DNA from: Arthrobacter sp. Y-9
GTDB lineage: Bacteria; Actinomycetota; Actinomycetes; Actinomycetales; Micrococcaceae
Assembly: GCF_029690065.1 (NCBI RefSeq)
Contig: NZ_CP121463.1
Span: forward strand, 310,001 to 374,000
Direction: 5' to 3'
Length of the DNA stretch: 64,000 nt
Every line of letters begins with the position of its first letter. The stretch's first letter is position 1. A model generated the notes under the pieces. That model was not told where the DNA came from. It searched no databases and was given only the letters and a program-made list of their open reading frames with translations. Position numbers and translations under genes: made by a program. This document shows, in pieces, positions 54,501-60,245 of the stretch.

Positions 54501-54705
54501 TAGAGTGACAAGTTACCAGGTTTACGGAGCGGATGGTTTACCGCAGAAGCGGGTGGACGTCCAGGGTGCATCCCATAATAAAGTTGATACGCCCCACGTA
54601 ATGGAATTCGAGAGGCACACTAATCCAAAGACGGGGGAAACGTACATAAATACAAGTGGCAACGTGCGCCCCGCCACACCGGAGGAATTGAATGGACTAC
54701 CCTAA
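48511..54705 (+). CDS. Secreted RHS/YD-repeat polymorphic toxin
   Basis: 2,064 residues. Sec-type signal peptide (SRRFPARTFKGLKGALAASS, hydrophobic VAAVLLASAGLYS). A SpvB/TcdB-like opening (GSPSLSLSYDSSRVDGL near residue 175) is followed by YD repeats from about 880 to 1720 (YDSLGRAISSTDP, YDAAGRQVSATDPD, YDASGRLATTTD) that form the Rhs shell. The core ends in ARELDPTLGVFTAPDPI, SPYMYSGADPVNFSDPSGL (about 1750-1796), the conserved boundary before the variable tip. The tip (1797-2064) has a CDVC pair, a hydrophobic pretoxin segment (GGALARGLGGAVLGAVPVGG) and a last 80 residues with RVDVQGASHNKVDTPHVMEF and VRPATPEEL, resembling the polymorphic toxin type 24 (predicted RNase) domain (moderate confidence). 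No type VI system is in the window; export is probably Sec-dependent. Confidence 0.92.
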   Translation: MSRRFPARTFKGLKGALAASSVAAVLLASAGLYSLPDTGGSPQEQLKAQDLPAVSAVPWAPSGESKGLPFLSGATQTHDRRGRVAGTEQVSVPIAQGGQSTVTVVPASFSQSGRKATAVQPRTVASPTNDKGAGDFSALPGTGASQWGSTSQTGGFTWSYPLPGREAPAGGSPSLSLSYDSSRVDGLTAATNNQASTVGDGWVLAGLGSIRQKFGSCLDQDVADSYDLCGNKGGQSFSIAFGGRSGKIIKDAASGVFKLENDDNTKIEYLTGSGQNGSYDGGYWKLTDTAGTQYFFGRNKLPGWANGSATTNSVDTVPVGAANSSQPCAAGSFGASLCQQAAAWNLDYVVDVHGNSQAVYYAQDTNFYASQKGTGARLSYVRSSRPIRVDYGMRSGDELEANAAPLQYVFSYTGRCTGTDCSKGSDIPATYSCTASGTCEMQSPTFYSDQRLQTITTKTLVGSAYQNIDTWTLAHTFPDPGDGTKPALWLGSVTHTAADTTSGRTAVTDPAVVFSGQTLQNRVWVVDGQAPLDRYRISGIKLPTGGVVSVSYLAAECTPTNLPASPETNNKRCFPQRWAPTTPIPETARTDYFHIYPVAAIGIAAGPGGGVDMLTRYQYIGTPAWKYPEQKYVTGKGGTDMTWSVAAGWAQVKTIKGNNSGTANPTSIATYLRGLDGTPSDSSGGTRASTVTTTDGTAITDSPWLTGMQVETQSFLGDTTTRLSSSITVPWASSPTATSTAALGSATARHIGVATQKTVQASGQTAAPINGARSRTTTLTHDGYGRVTATSNTAQTGGTDASCQLTVFADNTGANLLGLPATQTTRKGECSGGTSTGDILTASRTLYDSSASADPGSNGYQAPTKGQVTRTDTATETNGGSVSTWLTGDTIGYDSLGRAISSTDPTTGTDRVTATTYSPATGLPTTVTSTNPLGWTSSQTFDASRGSALTATDVNGNVSTSEYDSSGRLVKQWDALRPKANYPTPSLAITYAVSQTAPSSIKTDRVNNSGGIVSGYAIFDGLGRARQTQTASPIGGTIATDTYYNSAGDLAKSVHEYYMTNAPSGTLFIPTIAVPSSTTYAYDAAGRVTTTSDVANDNQTLWTSTLAYAGTDTVTSTGPTPPGGTAAASAKQSVTDLDGNAVANVLFRGPTTASAKDTSTYTFDTLGQMTSMKDVAGNTWSWTYDAAGRQVSATDPDAGASSLSYDASGRLATTTDALGTVTKNEYDALDRSVKTTVAVSGGTEKTLVTRSYDSEKKGQLSSETRYNGTNYDQAVISTYANYNANNQPGTSTVTVPSGLGTFAGTYTTTASYRQNGLPNTQSIPALGGLAAETLTSSYDSADRPIALESNLGDNIATNGAYNNLGWLGSFQQWDKNSVYSTNPTVGTTATYFDYDATTQRVVAVRSDNKSKGVIADLGKTSYKYDAAGKITNRNQSWSARTNKPVDNQCFAYDYADRLAAAWSPTAACGAAPASSATSVTGLGGPAAYAQTYTYTAGGDRAQVKRFGPTGALASTEAYSYQGTGHRLSGMTSTPATGTATSASFGWDAAGRMTTRAGQTLNYTADGKLAGTSGSTTLSGNPNPNSASGNPPASTATGDTQRFYTAGGDLIGITDGTGTTFTLGMTTAHATTAGAVTATRSYSFAGKAVAERTAKSGVSQLTVILSDRVNTGQTMVLPTTATAGTTAVVRFTDPYGLARGPTQSAVANAAFAAAPAGARGVGSNAANPAGFGAVNGYIGKLADSQSKLVQVGARELDPTLGVFTAPDPILERSDQRLFSPYMYSGADPVNFSDPSGLFLCDVCNGYESRPNVPINHTKGPIKDYGKKWEQAQYGTLTVAPGGPGNYYYGTSNPYWRYTGAATIGNLPTANPVKKVAEQTAKSFVHNATEVLSWVQDLACNTPNGICAAVTVLYAVGSIADGLNENPNDVGGALARGLGGAVLGAVPVGGKALKAGMRVAKATEKVAARSVLEGAKRVSGKFPRSAEPNQTLFRQDPSGRVTSYQVYGADGLPQKRVDVQGASHNKVDTPHVMEFERHTNPKTGETYINTSGNVRPATPEELNGLP

Positions 54706-55144
54706 AGCTTTTGATGTGCAGCTATTGCCGAAATTTAGATCTTGGGCCTACTCCCTGGTTCCTCCGGCGAGGCCGCTTGCGTACATGGCAAATCATCTGT
54801 CAACAACGAATGCGTCGATTTTCCTGGATATTGTAGTCCCGCAATTTCTGGTTAGAGATGATTGCGTGCTTGTGGAATTTCTTACATCGGACAAGTCTTT
54901 CGTTCAGTGGAAGGAGCTTCACAACGGGGACGTTAGTCGAATTGAGAGGTCAGTCAATCGACTCATATTGTGGTCGTGGTTCGATTTTGATAATGAGATT
55001 GAAGAGCGCGCAATTGAGTCGATGGCGGAAAAGATCGCATTTTCATGGAGGTCCTGCGCCAGCGCCGCATTCCCTGACAGGAATTTTGAGGTGTCGGTTG
55101 TAAATGACTACGGTCCGACCGTAGTTCTGTCCAGCACTCCGTAG
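54692..55144 (+). CDS. Putative immunity protein to the Rhs toxin
   Basis: 150 residues. Starts 14 nt before the Rhs stop with a strong GGAGG 6 nt upstream, so it is translated from the same mRNA. The sequence is not one I recognise (FRSWAYSLVPPARPLAYMAN, FVQWKELHNGDVSRIERSVN, RLILWSWFDFDNEIEERAI); no signal peptide or membrane segment. It is AT-richer than the chromosome and has mixed codon use, like the toxin tip before it. Position, size and composition are those of a cognate immunity gene; function is inferred from context alone. Confidence 0.75.
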   Translation: MDYPKAFDVQLLPKFRSWAYSLVPPARPLAYMANHLSTTNASIFLDIVVPQFLVRDDCVLVEFLTSDKSFVQWKELHNGDVSRIERSVNRLILWSWFDFDNEIEERAIESMAEKIAFSWRSCASAAFPDRNFEVSVVNDYGPTVVLSSTP

Positions 55145-55695
55145 AGTTCGCGAATTTCCTAGGGTGGCTTGGTGGCGCTGGGCATACCGTGGTTTTTTGG
55201 GATGGGGTGGTTTCGCGCGCAGTAGGGAAAATTTAGGGGAAAGAGGTTCAATGCCTTATGGATCTGGAGAGCCCTATCAAGTATTTGTTCCGTCTCGAGA
55301 GTGAATTTTCGAGTCCCCTGTGCGCATCGAGTTCGTTGAGCAACCGTGGGTGGCTATCAAAGCGGGCCTGAAATGGCGAGGCCCGGATTTTTCGGGCTGG
55401 CCGGTGTTAATCGAAGGCTGGCGGGCCTGGAAACGGCTTCTGATGCTCATATTTTGGGCAAGGGGGTTTCCTGGACGGGGGTTTGCTGTTTTTGGATCCT
55501 TGGTATGGGCCACGTGCGGAGTCTCTCCCGAGTTTAAGACGAAGGCCTTCCTTAAGGAGGCATCGTAGATGCATGGCCCTGATTCACACTCCTGTGTGCC
55601 GAACCCAAAAACAAAGACAGTATGCTCGGGGCAAAGCCTCTGTGGATAGCCAGGAAGCGCACCATCCGCAGGATCGCAGGAAGCGACCGGCTTGG
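55145..55695. other. AT-richer gap after the immunity gene; probable cassette remains
   Basis: About 550 nt without a convincing gene. A 17-codon frame starting MPYGSGEPYQVF (55251-55304) and an 82-codon GTG frame (55320-55568) rich in Trp and Phe are present but have no family resemblance or clear ribosome site. A GCCCG/CGGGC hairpin with a T-rich loop lies near 55382-55398. The lower GC continues that of the toxin tip, so this is probably the degraded remainder of older toxin/immunity DNA. Confidence 0.5.
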
Positions 55696-55724
55696 GGGCA
55701 ACGACGGGCAAGGCTCCGTTGCCC
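55696..55724 (-). terminator. Hairpin terminator of the TetR gene
   Basis: 8-bp stem GGGCAACG/CGTTGCCC with a 13-nt loop, 3 nt beyond the stop of the minus-strand tetR gene. Confidence 0.65.
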
Positions 55725-55727
55725 TAC

Positions 55728-56354
55728 TCAGCCCAGCGGCAGCTGCAGGCTCGGCACCGGGGTCTGGGGCGGGAGCTCGCGGGTCGCCGCTGCGGGGCGC
55801 AGCGAGTCCTCGATGAGGGCGACCGGGCGGCGCCAGGCGCTCGTGCCGCGTTCGATGGTGTCCACGGAGCCGATCAGCATGGCGACGATCCGGATGACGT
55901 CCTCCTGCGACACATCGCCGCGGATCGTGCCCTGCCGCTGCGCCCGGCCCAGGAGCATCCCGAGCGCCTCGATGATGTTGCCGCTGATGGTCGTCAGGAC
56001 GCCGCGGCGGCCCACGAGCGCATCCAGCAGCATCGACTCTTCGGCCGCCACCTGGACGATCGACTCGATGACCCGCATGAGGGCGTCCCCGGCATCCGGC
56101 TCCACCAGGGCCTGCACCACCACGGGGTCCACATGTTCCCGCAGCTGTCGCGAGATGACCGCGAGGACCAGGGCTTCCTTGTCGGCGAAATTCCGGAACA
56201 GCGTCGCCGGGCCCACCTTGGCGGTCTCCGCGATGAACTGCAGAGGAACCTCCGGACCACGCTCGTGGAAACACTCGCGGGCGGCCGTGATGATCTTTTC
56301 AACGTTCCGCGCCGCGTCTGCACGCAGCGGTCGGCCCCCCTGACGGTATTCCAT
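55728..56354 (-). CDS. TetR-family transcriptional regulator
   Basis: 208 residues. HTH: NVEKIITAARECFHERGPEVPLQFIAETAKVGPATLFRNFADKEALVLAV, with the TLFRNF recognition segment. The C-terminal domain (SMLLDALVGRRGVLTTISGN) resembles the SbtR-like class. TATGCT lies exactly 6 nt before the ATG and there is no ribosome site (leaderless type). Divergent from the thiamine-binding-type gene across a 89-nt gap that contains an inverted repeat, so it may control that gene and itself. Confidence 0.87.
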   Translation of the reverse strand: MEYRQGGRPLRADAARNVEKIITAARECFHERGPEVPLQFIAETAKVGPATLFRNFADKEALVLAVISRQLREHVDPVVVQALVEPDAGDALMRVIESIVQVAAEESMLLDALVGRRGVLTTISGNIIEALGMLLGRAQRQGTIRGDVSQEDVIRIVAMLIGSVDTIERGTSAWRRPVALIEDSLRPAAATRELPPQTPVPSLQLPLG

Positions 56355-56391
56355 CTGATCAGCATAGCCAGCCGTGGCACACTAGGGGCGG

Positions 56392-56412
56392 AAGCGGTCC
56401 AAGGTACCGCTT
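56392..56412. promoter_or_regulatory. Inverted repeat between tetR and the thiamine-binding-type gene
   Basis: AAGCGGT-N7-ACCGCTT, perfect 7-bp arms, located in the divergent gap. Candidate TetR operator. There is no TPP riboswitch-like fold here. Confidence 0.5.
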
Positions 56413-56443
56413 TCATGACATGACCCCGACGAAAGGCAGCCCC

Positions 56444-56767
56444 ATGATCGTCGCATTCTCCGTCGCCCCGTCCGGCGCTCCCGCGGGATCCGAAGCCCCG
56501 AGCGACGCTTCCGTCCATGACGCGGTGGCCGCCGCGGTCAAGGTCGTCCGCGAATCCGGTCTCCCGAATCACACGAGTTCCATGTTCACCGAGATCGAGG
56601 GCGAATGGGACGAGGTCATGGACGTGGTCAAGCGCGCGACCTTCGCCGTGGCCGAGTACGGTTCGCGCGTCTCCCTGGTCCTCAAGGCCGACATCCGTCC
56701 GGGCTACACGGGCGAGCTGAGCGGCAAAGTGGAACGGCTCGAAAAGGCCCTCGACGACCTTTCGTGA
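56444..56767 (+). CDS. Thiamine-binding/MTH1187-type small protein
   Basis: 107 residues from MIVAFSVAP, with GAAAGG at 8 nt; an ATG at 56420 lacks a site. The fold is that of the MTH1187/YkoF-like (DUF77, PF01910) family: MIVAFSVAPSG strand, AVAAAVKVVRESGLPNHTSSMFTEIEGEWDEVMDVVKRA and SRVSLVLKADIRPGY. Members bind thiamine or related compounds and form tetramers. Role uncertain; the neighbouring genes give no thiamine context. Confidence 0.85.
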   Translation: MIVAFSVAPSGAPAGSEAPSDASVHDAVAAAVKVVRESGLPNHTSSMFTEIEGEWDEVMDVVKRATFAVAEYGSRVSLVLKADIRPGYTGELSGKVERLEKALDDLS

Positions 56768-56819
56768 ACCTCCTCACGCCCTCTACCGGCGGGCCCGGCA
56801 GCGTGCCTAGCATGGCCTC

Positions 56820-57497
56820 ATGAGCGCATTCGAGCACAGATCCCAGCCGGAATGGGTCGCCATGGAGGAGTGGATCTCCAGCACGGTCGTCCACCCGGAT
56901 CCGGCCCTTGACCAGGCCATCCGCACCGCCCAGGCCGCGGGGATGCCGCCCATCGAGGTCGCACCGAACTCCGGCAAGCTCCTGGAGCTCCTGGTCCGGA
57001 TCCGTGGAGCCCGGCGGGTTCTCGAGATCGGCACGCTGGCCGGATTCAGCACGCTCTTCATGGCCCGCGCGCTCCCGGAGGACGGGCGGCTGGTGACCAT
57101 CGAGTTCAAGGCCGAGCACGCCGCCGTCGCGCGTAAGAATCTCGACGACGCCGGCGTCGGCTCGCGCGTCGATGTCAGGGTGGGCGCCGCGTTGGACGTC
57201 CTGCCCACCCTGGAGGGCGGGGAACCGTTCGATCTGGTGTTCATCGACGCGGACAAGCAGAACAACTCGAAATACCTCGACTGGGCCGCACGACTGGGCC
57301 GCCCCGGCACCGTGGTGGTCCTCGACAACACCGTCTGGGAGGGCGCGCCGCTGCACCCCGAGATGGATCCCGTGAACGCCCCGGCGATCCGGGCTTCGCT
57401 CGAACTGCTCGGCGAGGACCCGCGCTTCGACGCCACGGTCCTCCAGACGGTCGGGTCCAAGGGCTGGGACGGATTCGCGCTGGCCGTGCTGCGCTGA
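56820..57497 (+). CDS. O-methyltransferase (catechol/caffeoyl-CoA type)
   Basis: 225 residues. SAM-dependent class I methyltransferase of the O-methyltransferase family 3: RVLEIGTLAGFSTLFMARAL (motif I), VTIEFKAEHAAVARKNL, FDLVFIDADKQNNSKYLDWA (metal-binding Asp-Ala-Asp-Lys) and VVLDNTVWEGA. Substrates are typically catechols or hydroxylated aromatics; not known here. TAGCAT (56808-56813) lies 6 nt before the ATG without a ribosome site, so leaderless. Confidence 0.9.
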   Translation: MSAFEHRSQPEWVAMEEWISSTVVHPDPALDQAIRTAQAAGMPPIEVAPNSGKLLELLVRIRGARRVLEIGTLAGFSTLFMARALPEDGRLVTIEFKAEHAAVARKNLDDAGVGSRVDVRVGAALDVLPTLEGGEPFDLVFIDADKQNNSKYLDWAARLGRPGTVVVLDNTVWEGAPLHPEMDPVNAPAIRASLELLGEDPRFDATVLQTVGSKGWDGFALAVLR

Positions 57498-57541
57498 ACC
57501 GGGGCCGTCTCCGCATCCTTACGCCTAGTACGCTGGACGCT

Positions 57542-58381
57542 ATGAAACAGGGGCAGAAGGCGCAGCCGACGGGGCCCGTGGAGGGCGTCCATGCCGTGGA
57601 TCAGGGCGAGGCCGAACTCATCCGGGATCTCGACCTCGCGAACGGCTGGCTCCTGCGGCTCAACGGCGTCCAGAGCTCCCATATCGACCTCGACGACCCG
57701 GGCCACTTGAGCTTCGAGTACATGCGCTGGATCGCGGCTCTGGTCGAGGACCGCTGGCCGGCCGGGACCACGGATCGCGTCCGCCTGCTGCACCTCGGCG
57801 GGGCGGCCTGCTCGCTCGCCCGCTACTTCCACCACGTCTTCCCGGAGTCGCGTCAGGTGGTGGTGGAGCTCGACGCCGCGCTCGCCACCGCGGTGCGCGA
57901 CTGGTTCGACCTCCCCAGGGCGCCGTTCCTCCGCATCCGGGTGGGCGAGGCCCGCGCCGTGACCGAGACGCTCAGCCCCGCCAGCCGGGACGTGGTGATC
58001 CGCGACGTGTTCGCGCAGGGTGTCACCCCCGCCTCCCTGACCAGCCGTGAGTTCACCGAGCACGCGGCACGGGTCCTCGGGCCGGACGGGGTGTATGTGG
58101 TGAATTGCGGCTCCGCCCCGGACCTGAAATCGGCGCGCGAAGAGGCGGCGACCATCGCCTCCGTCTTCCCGCACGTGGCGATCGTCGCGGACGCCCCCAT
58201 GCTCAAGGGCCGGCGCTTCGGCAATGTGATCATCGCGGGAAGCTTCACGGCCTTCCCCGGCTCGGCGTCCATGGTCCGGACCCTGCTGGGTGGTGGCGTT
58301 CCCGCTCAGTACCTGGACGACGCGCGGGTGCGCGAGTTCGCGCGCGACGCCGCCGTCCGGCACGACGCGCCGTCGTCGTAG
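57542..58381 (+). CDS. Spermidine synthase-like methyltransferase-fold protein
   Basis: 279 residues. The central fold resembles spermidine synthase: VRLLHLGGAACSLARYF, VVVELDAALATAVRDWF, RVGEARAVTETLSPASRDVVIRDVFAQGVTPASLTSREF and VYVVNCGS. The polyamine-binding residues are not clearly conserved, so it may be one of the many actinobacterial relatives without proven synthase activity. TACGCT (57529-57534) is 7 nt before the ATG (leaderless type). Follows the methyltransferase gene by 44 nt but seems to have its own promoter. Confidence 0.82.
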   Translation: MKQGQKAQPTGPVEGVHAVDQGEAELIRDLDLANGWLLRLNGVQSSHIDLDDPGHLSFEYMRWIAALVEDRWPAGTTDRVRLLHLGGAACSLARYFHHVFPESRQVVVELDAALATAVRDWFDLPRAPFLRIRVGEARAVTETLSPASRDVVIRDVFAQGVTPASLTSREFTEHAARVLGPDGVYVVNCGSAPDLKSAREEAATIASVFPHVAIVADAPMLKGRRFGNVIIAGSFTAFPGSASMVRTLLGGGVPAQYLDDARVREFARDAAVRHDAPSS

Positions 58382-58414
58382 GCGGCGTCCGGGCGACGGA
58401 CACCGGGTAGCCGC

Positions 58415-58972
58415 TCAGACTTTGGGGGAGCCGGCGCTCTCGCCGGTCCAGACGCCGAACCACTGCTCGGCGCCGTACTCCTCGAACACCTCGACTTCGC
58501 GGAAGCCGAGTCGCTGCGCCAGCCGCAGCGAGGCCTCGTTCGCGGTCTGTGTGGGCAGGACGACCGGTTCGCCCGGGAACGCCGTCGCGAACCAGCCGAG
58601 AGCGGCCATGCAGGCCTCGGTGGCGTAGCCCCGGCCCCAGGCGGCGGGCAGGAACAGGTACCCGAGTTGGGCCTCGTTCCCTTCCGGACGCACGTGGCCG
58701 GGATGCTCCGCGTCCCGCCGGTCGAAGGTCACCATGCCGAGGAATTCGCCTTCCCGTTCGACGACGAAGAAGCCCTCGCGCCGCCCGGGGATCTCCGGCA
58801 CGGACGCCTCGAGCTCCTCCCGGGGCCTCGCTCCGCCCGTGTACGTGCCGACCTCGGGCGACGCGAACAGGTCGATGAGGCCCGCGCGGTCCCGTGCTTC
58901 CGAGACGCGCAAGGTCAGTCGCTCGGTGGTGATCGGCGGCGGTGGCCAGGGGGCCGGTCCCAGAGGCTGCAT
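58415..58972 (-). CDS. GNAT-family N-acetyltransferase
   Basis: 185 residues from MQPLGPAPW. RimJ/RimL-like acetyltransferase: ITTERLTLRVSEARDRAGL at the N-terminus, AQLGYLFLPAAWGRGYATEACMAAL (acetyl-CoA binding) and NEASLRLAQRLGFREVEVFEEYG. Acceptor unknown. TACGAT lies 6 nt before this ATG with no ribosome site, which decides against the longer frame beginning at 59017 and suggests leaderless expression. Confidence 0.87.
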   Translation of the reverse strand: MQPLGPAPWPPPPITTERLTLRVSEARDRAGLIDLFASPEVGTYTGGARPREELEASVPEIPGRREGFFVVEREGEFLGMVTFDRRDAEHPGHVRPEGNEAQLGYLFLPAAWGRGYATEACMAALGWFATAFPGEPVVLPTQTANEASLRLAQRLGFREVEVFEEYGAEQWFGVWTGESAGSPKV

Positions 58973-59047
58973 GGGTTCATCGTAGGGCGGGGCGCACCGG
59001 GTCTGTCGAGGCCCCACCTGGTGCGGTGCGGCTCTGCGCGGTGCGGC

Positions 59048-59638
59048 TCAGAGCCGGGACGATCGGACGGCGTCGTGGATCGCGGGGGCTTCCGTGACGC
59101 CGTCGTCGGCCAGGAAGTGCCCGGCGCCCTCGACCACCTGTGGCTCCGTGCCGAGCAGGGCGGCCAGTCGGTCCGTGTGCGTCGTCGGCACGAACTCATC
59201 GCGGTCCGAGCGGAGCACCACGAGACGGTCGAGGTGCTCCGCCAGCCCGGCCACCGCGAGCCTATCGACCGGGGCGCCGTCGGCGATGAAACCGTCGAGC
59301 TCCGGAAGAGCCGGCAAAGGGTCGAGGAATCCGGCCACCAGGGCGAGCGTGCCCAGCCGCCACGGACCGGCGAGCGACCCCAGTGCACGCAGCACCGCCA
59401 GGCAGCCCAGGCTGTGCGCCACGACGATCGTCCCGGCGTCGGGCGTCCCGAGCGCCGTCCGCACCGCGTCCTCCCACGCCACGGGATCCGGGCTGAGCGG
59501 GTCCGGGAGCGCCGGCGCCGTCACCGGGATGCCGTCGTCCTCCAGCCGCTGCGCCAGCCAGCCGAACCAATGATCCTCGGGGGTGGCGCCGTAGCCGTGG
59601 AAGATCAGAGCCCTTCGGCCCGTTGTCGTAGATGCCAT
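59048..59638 (-). CDS. Alpha/beta hydrolase (RBBP9/YdeN type)
   Basis: 196 residues. Serine-hydrolase family resembling RBBP9/YdeN: ALIFHGYGATPEDHWFGWL at the start, nucleophile Ser in VVAHSLGCLAVLRA, acid in LRSDRDEFVP and His in GAGHFLADDGV. Substrate unknown. TAGCGT lies 7 nt before the ATG and TTGACC 20 nt further upstream, with a palindrome between: a MerR-controlled promoter. The divergent merR gene therefore very likely regulates this hydrolase. Confidence 0.87.
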   Translation of the reverse strand: MASTTTGRRALIFHGYGATPEDHWFGWLAQRLEDDGIPVTAPALPDPLSPDPVAWEDAVRTALGTPDAGTIVVAHSLGCLAVLRALGSLAGPWRLGTLALVAGFLDPLPALPELDGFIADGAPVDRLAVAGLAEHLDRLVVLRSDRDEFVPTTHTDRLAALLGTEPQVVEGAGHFLADDGVTEAPAIHDAVRSSRL

Positions 59639-59645
59639 GACAGGG

Positions 59646-59677
59646 ACGCTAAACCTTCACGCCCGCGTGAAGGTCAA
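59646..59677 (-). promoter_or_regulatory. MerR-type promoter and operator
   Basis: On the minus strand -35 TTGACC (59672-59677) and -10 TAGCGT (59646-59651) have an overlong 20-nt spacer filled by ACCTTCAC-N6-GTGAAGGT (59653-59674). Overlong spacers with a dyad between the boxes are the hallmark of promoters activated by MerR-family DNA distortion. Confidence 0.7.
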
Positions 59678-59695
59678 GACGGGAAGGGGATCCGG

Positions 59696-60046
59696 ATGCG
59701 GATCGGCGAACTGGCGGCGGCCAGCGGAGTGAGTGCGCGGGCGCTGCGCCACTACGAGGAGCAGGGCGTCCTGACCCCGGGCCGCACCCGCGCCGGCTAT
59801 CGCGACTACGTGGCGTCCGACGTCGTGCGGGTCCAACAGATCAGGGCGATGATCGCTGCCGGCGTGGGCACCGCGACCATCCGCCGCTACCTCGACTGCC
59901 TGCGCGACGGCGGGGACGGCGTCGCGCTGGAACTGTGCCCGGATCTGCGGGCGGAACTCGACGGCCTCGCCGAGCGGCTGACCGCTCAGGAGCGGGAGAT
60001 CCAGGGGAAGCGGCAGCGGCTGAGCGGGCTGCTCGCGGGCGGATGA
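59696..60046 (+). CDS. MerR-family transcriptional regulator
   Basis: 116 residues from MRIGELAAASGVSARALRHYEEQGVLTPGRT, the classic MerR HTH start; GGAAGGGG lies 8 nt upstream. The body continues GYRDYVASDVVRVQQIRAMIAAGV and ends in a dimerisation helix (ELDGLAERLTAQEREIQGKRQRL). It has no C-terminal ligand domain and only one Cys, so it is a short sensor of unknown signal. Divergent from the alpha/beta hydrolase, whose promoter it probably activates. Confidence 0.9.
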   Translation: MRIGELAAASGVSARALRHYEEQGVLTPGRTRAGYRDYVASDVVRVQQIRAMIAAGVGTATIRRYLDCLRDGGDGVALELCPDLRAELDGLAERLTAQEREIQGKRQRLSGLLAGG

Positions 60047-60245
60047 GGGCTCTGCCAAGTGTGACGATTCATGACCCTGACGGTTCTCATAACGACTTCT
60101 TTTTCAACCGGGCTTCTTATTCGTTCACCACGTGAAACATCACTTTCAGAGATTTCCGAGGCCTGCTTAGGCTGTGCGGGTATTCGTTCACAGGGACATC
60201 ACCATTCCGCCTGTGGATTCCTCCTGCCCCCAGAAGGGTCTCAGA
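60047..60245 (+). promoter_or_regulatory. Promoter region of the second peptide-type ABC operon
   Basis: 199 nt of AT-richer DNA. TAGGCT (60170-60175) is a likely -10 box; a TTCAC-CAC-GTGAA dyad lies at 60124-60136 and may bind a regulator. No gene is supported within it. Confidence 0.45.

Noticed and set aside
55320-55568. 82-codon frame after the immunity gene
   Set aside because: No ribosome site, no family resemblance and odd composition; more likely chance frame in degraded DNA.
56355-56443. TPP riboswitch before the thiamine-binding-type gene
   Set aside because: The conserved CUGAGA and related blocks are absent; only a short inverted repeat is present.
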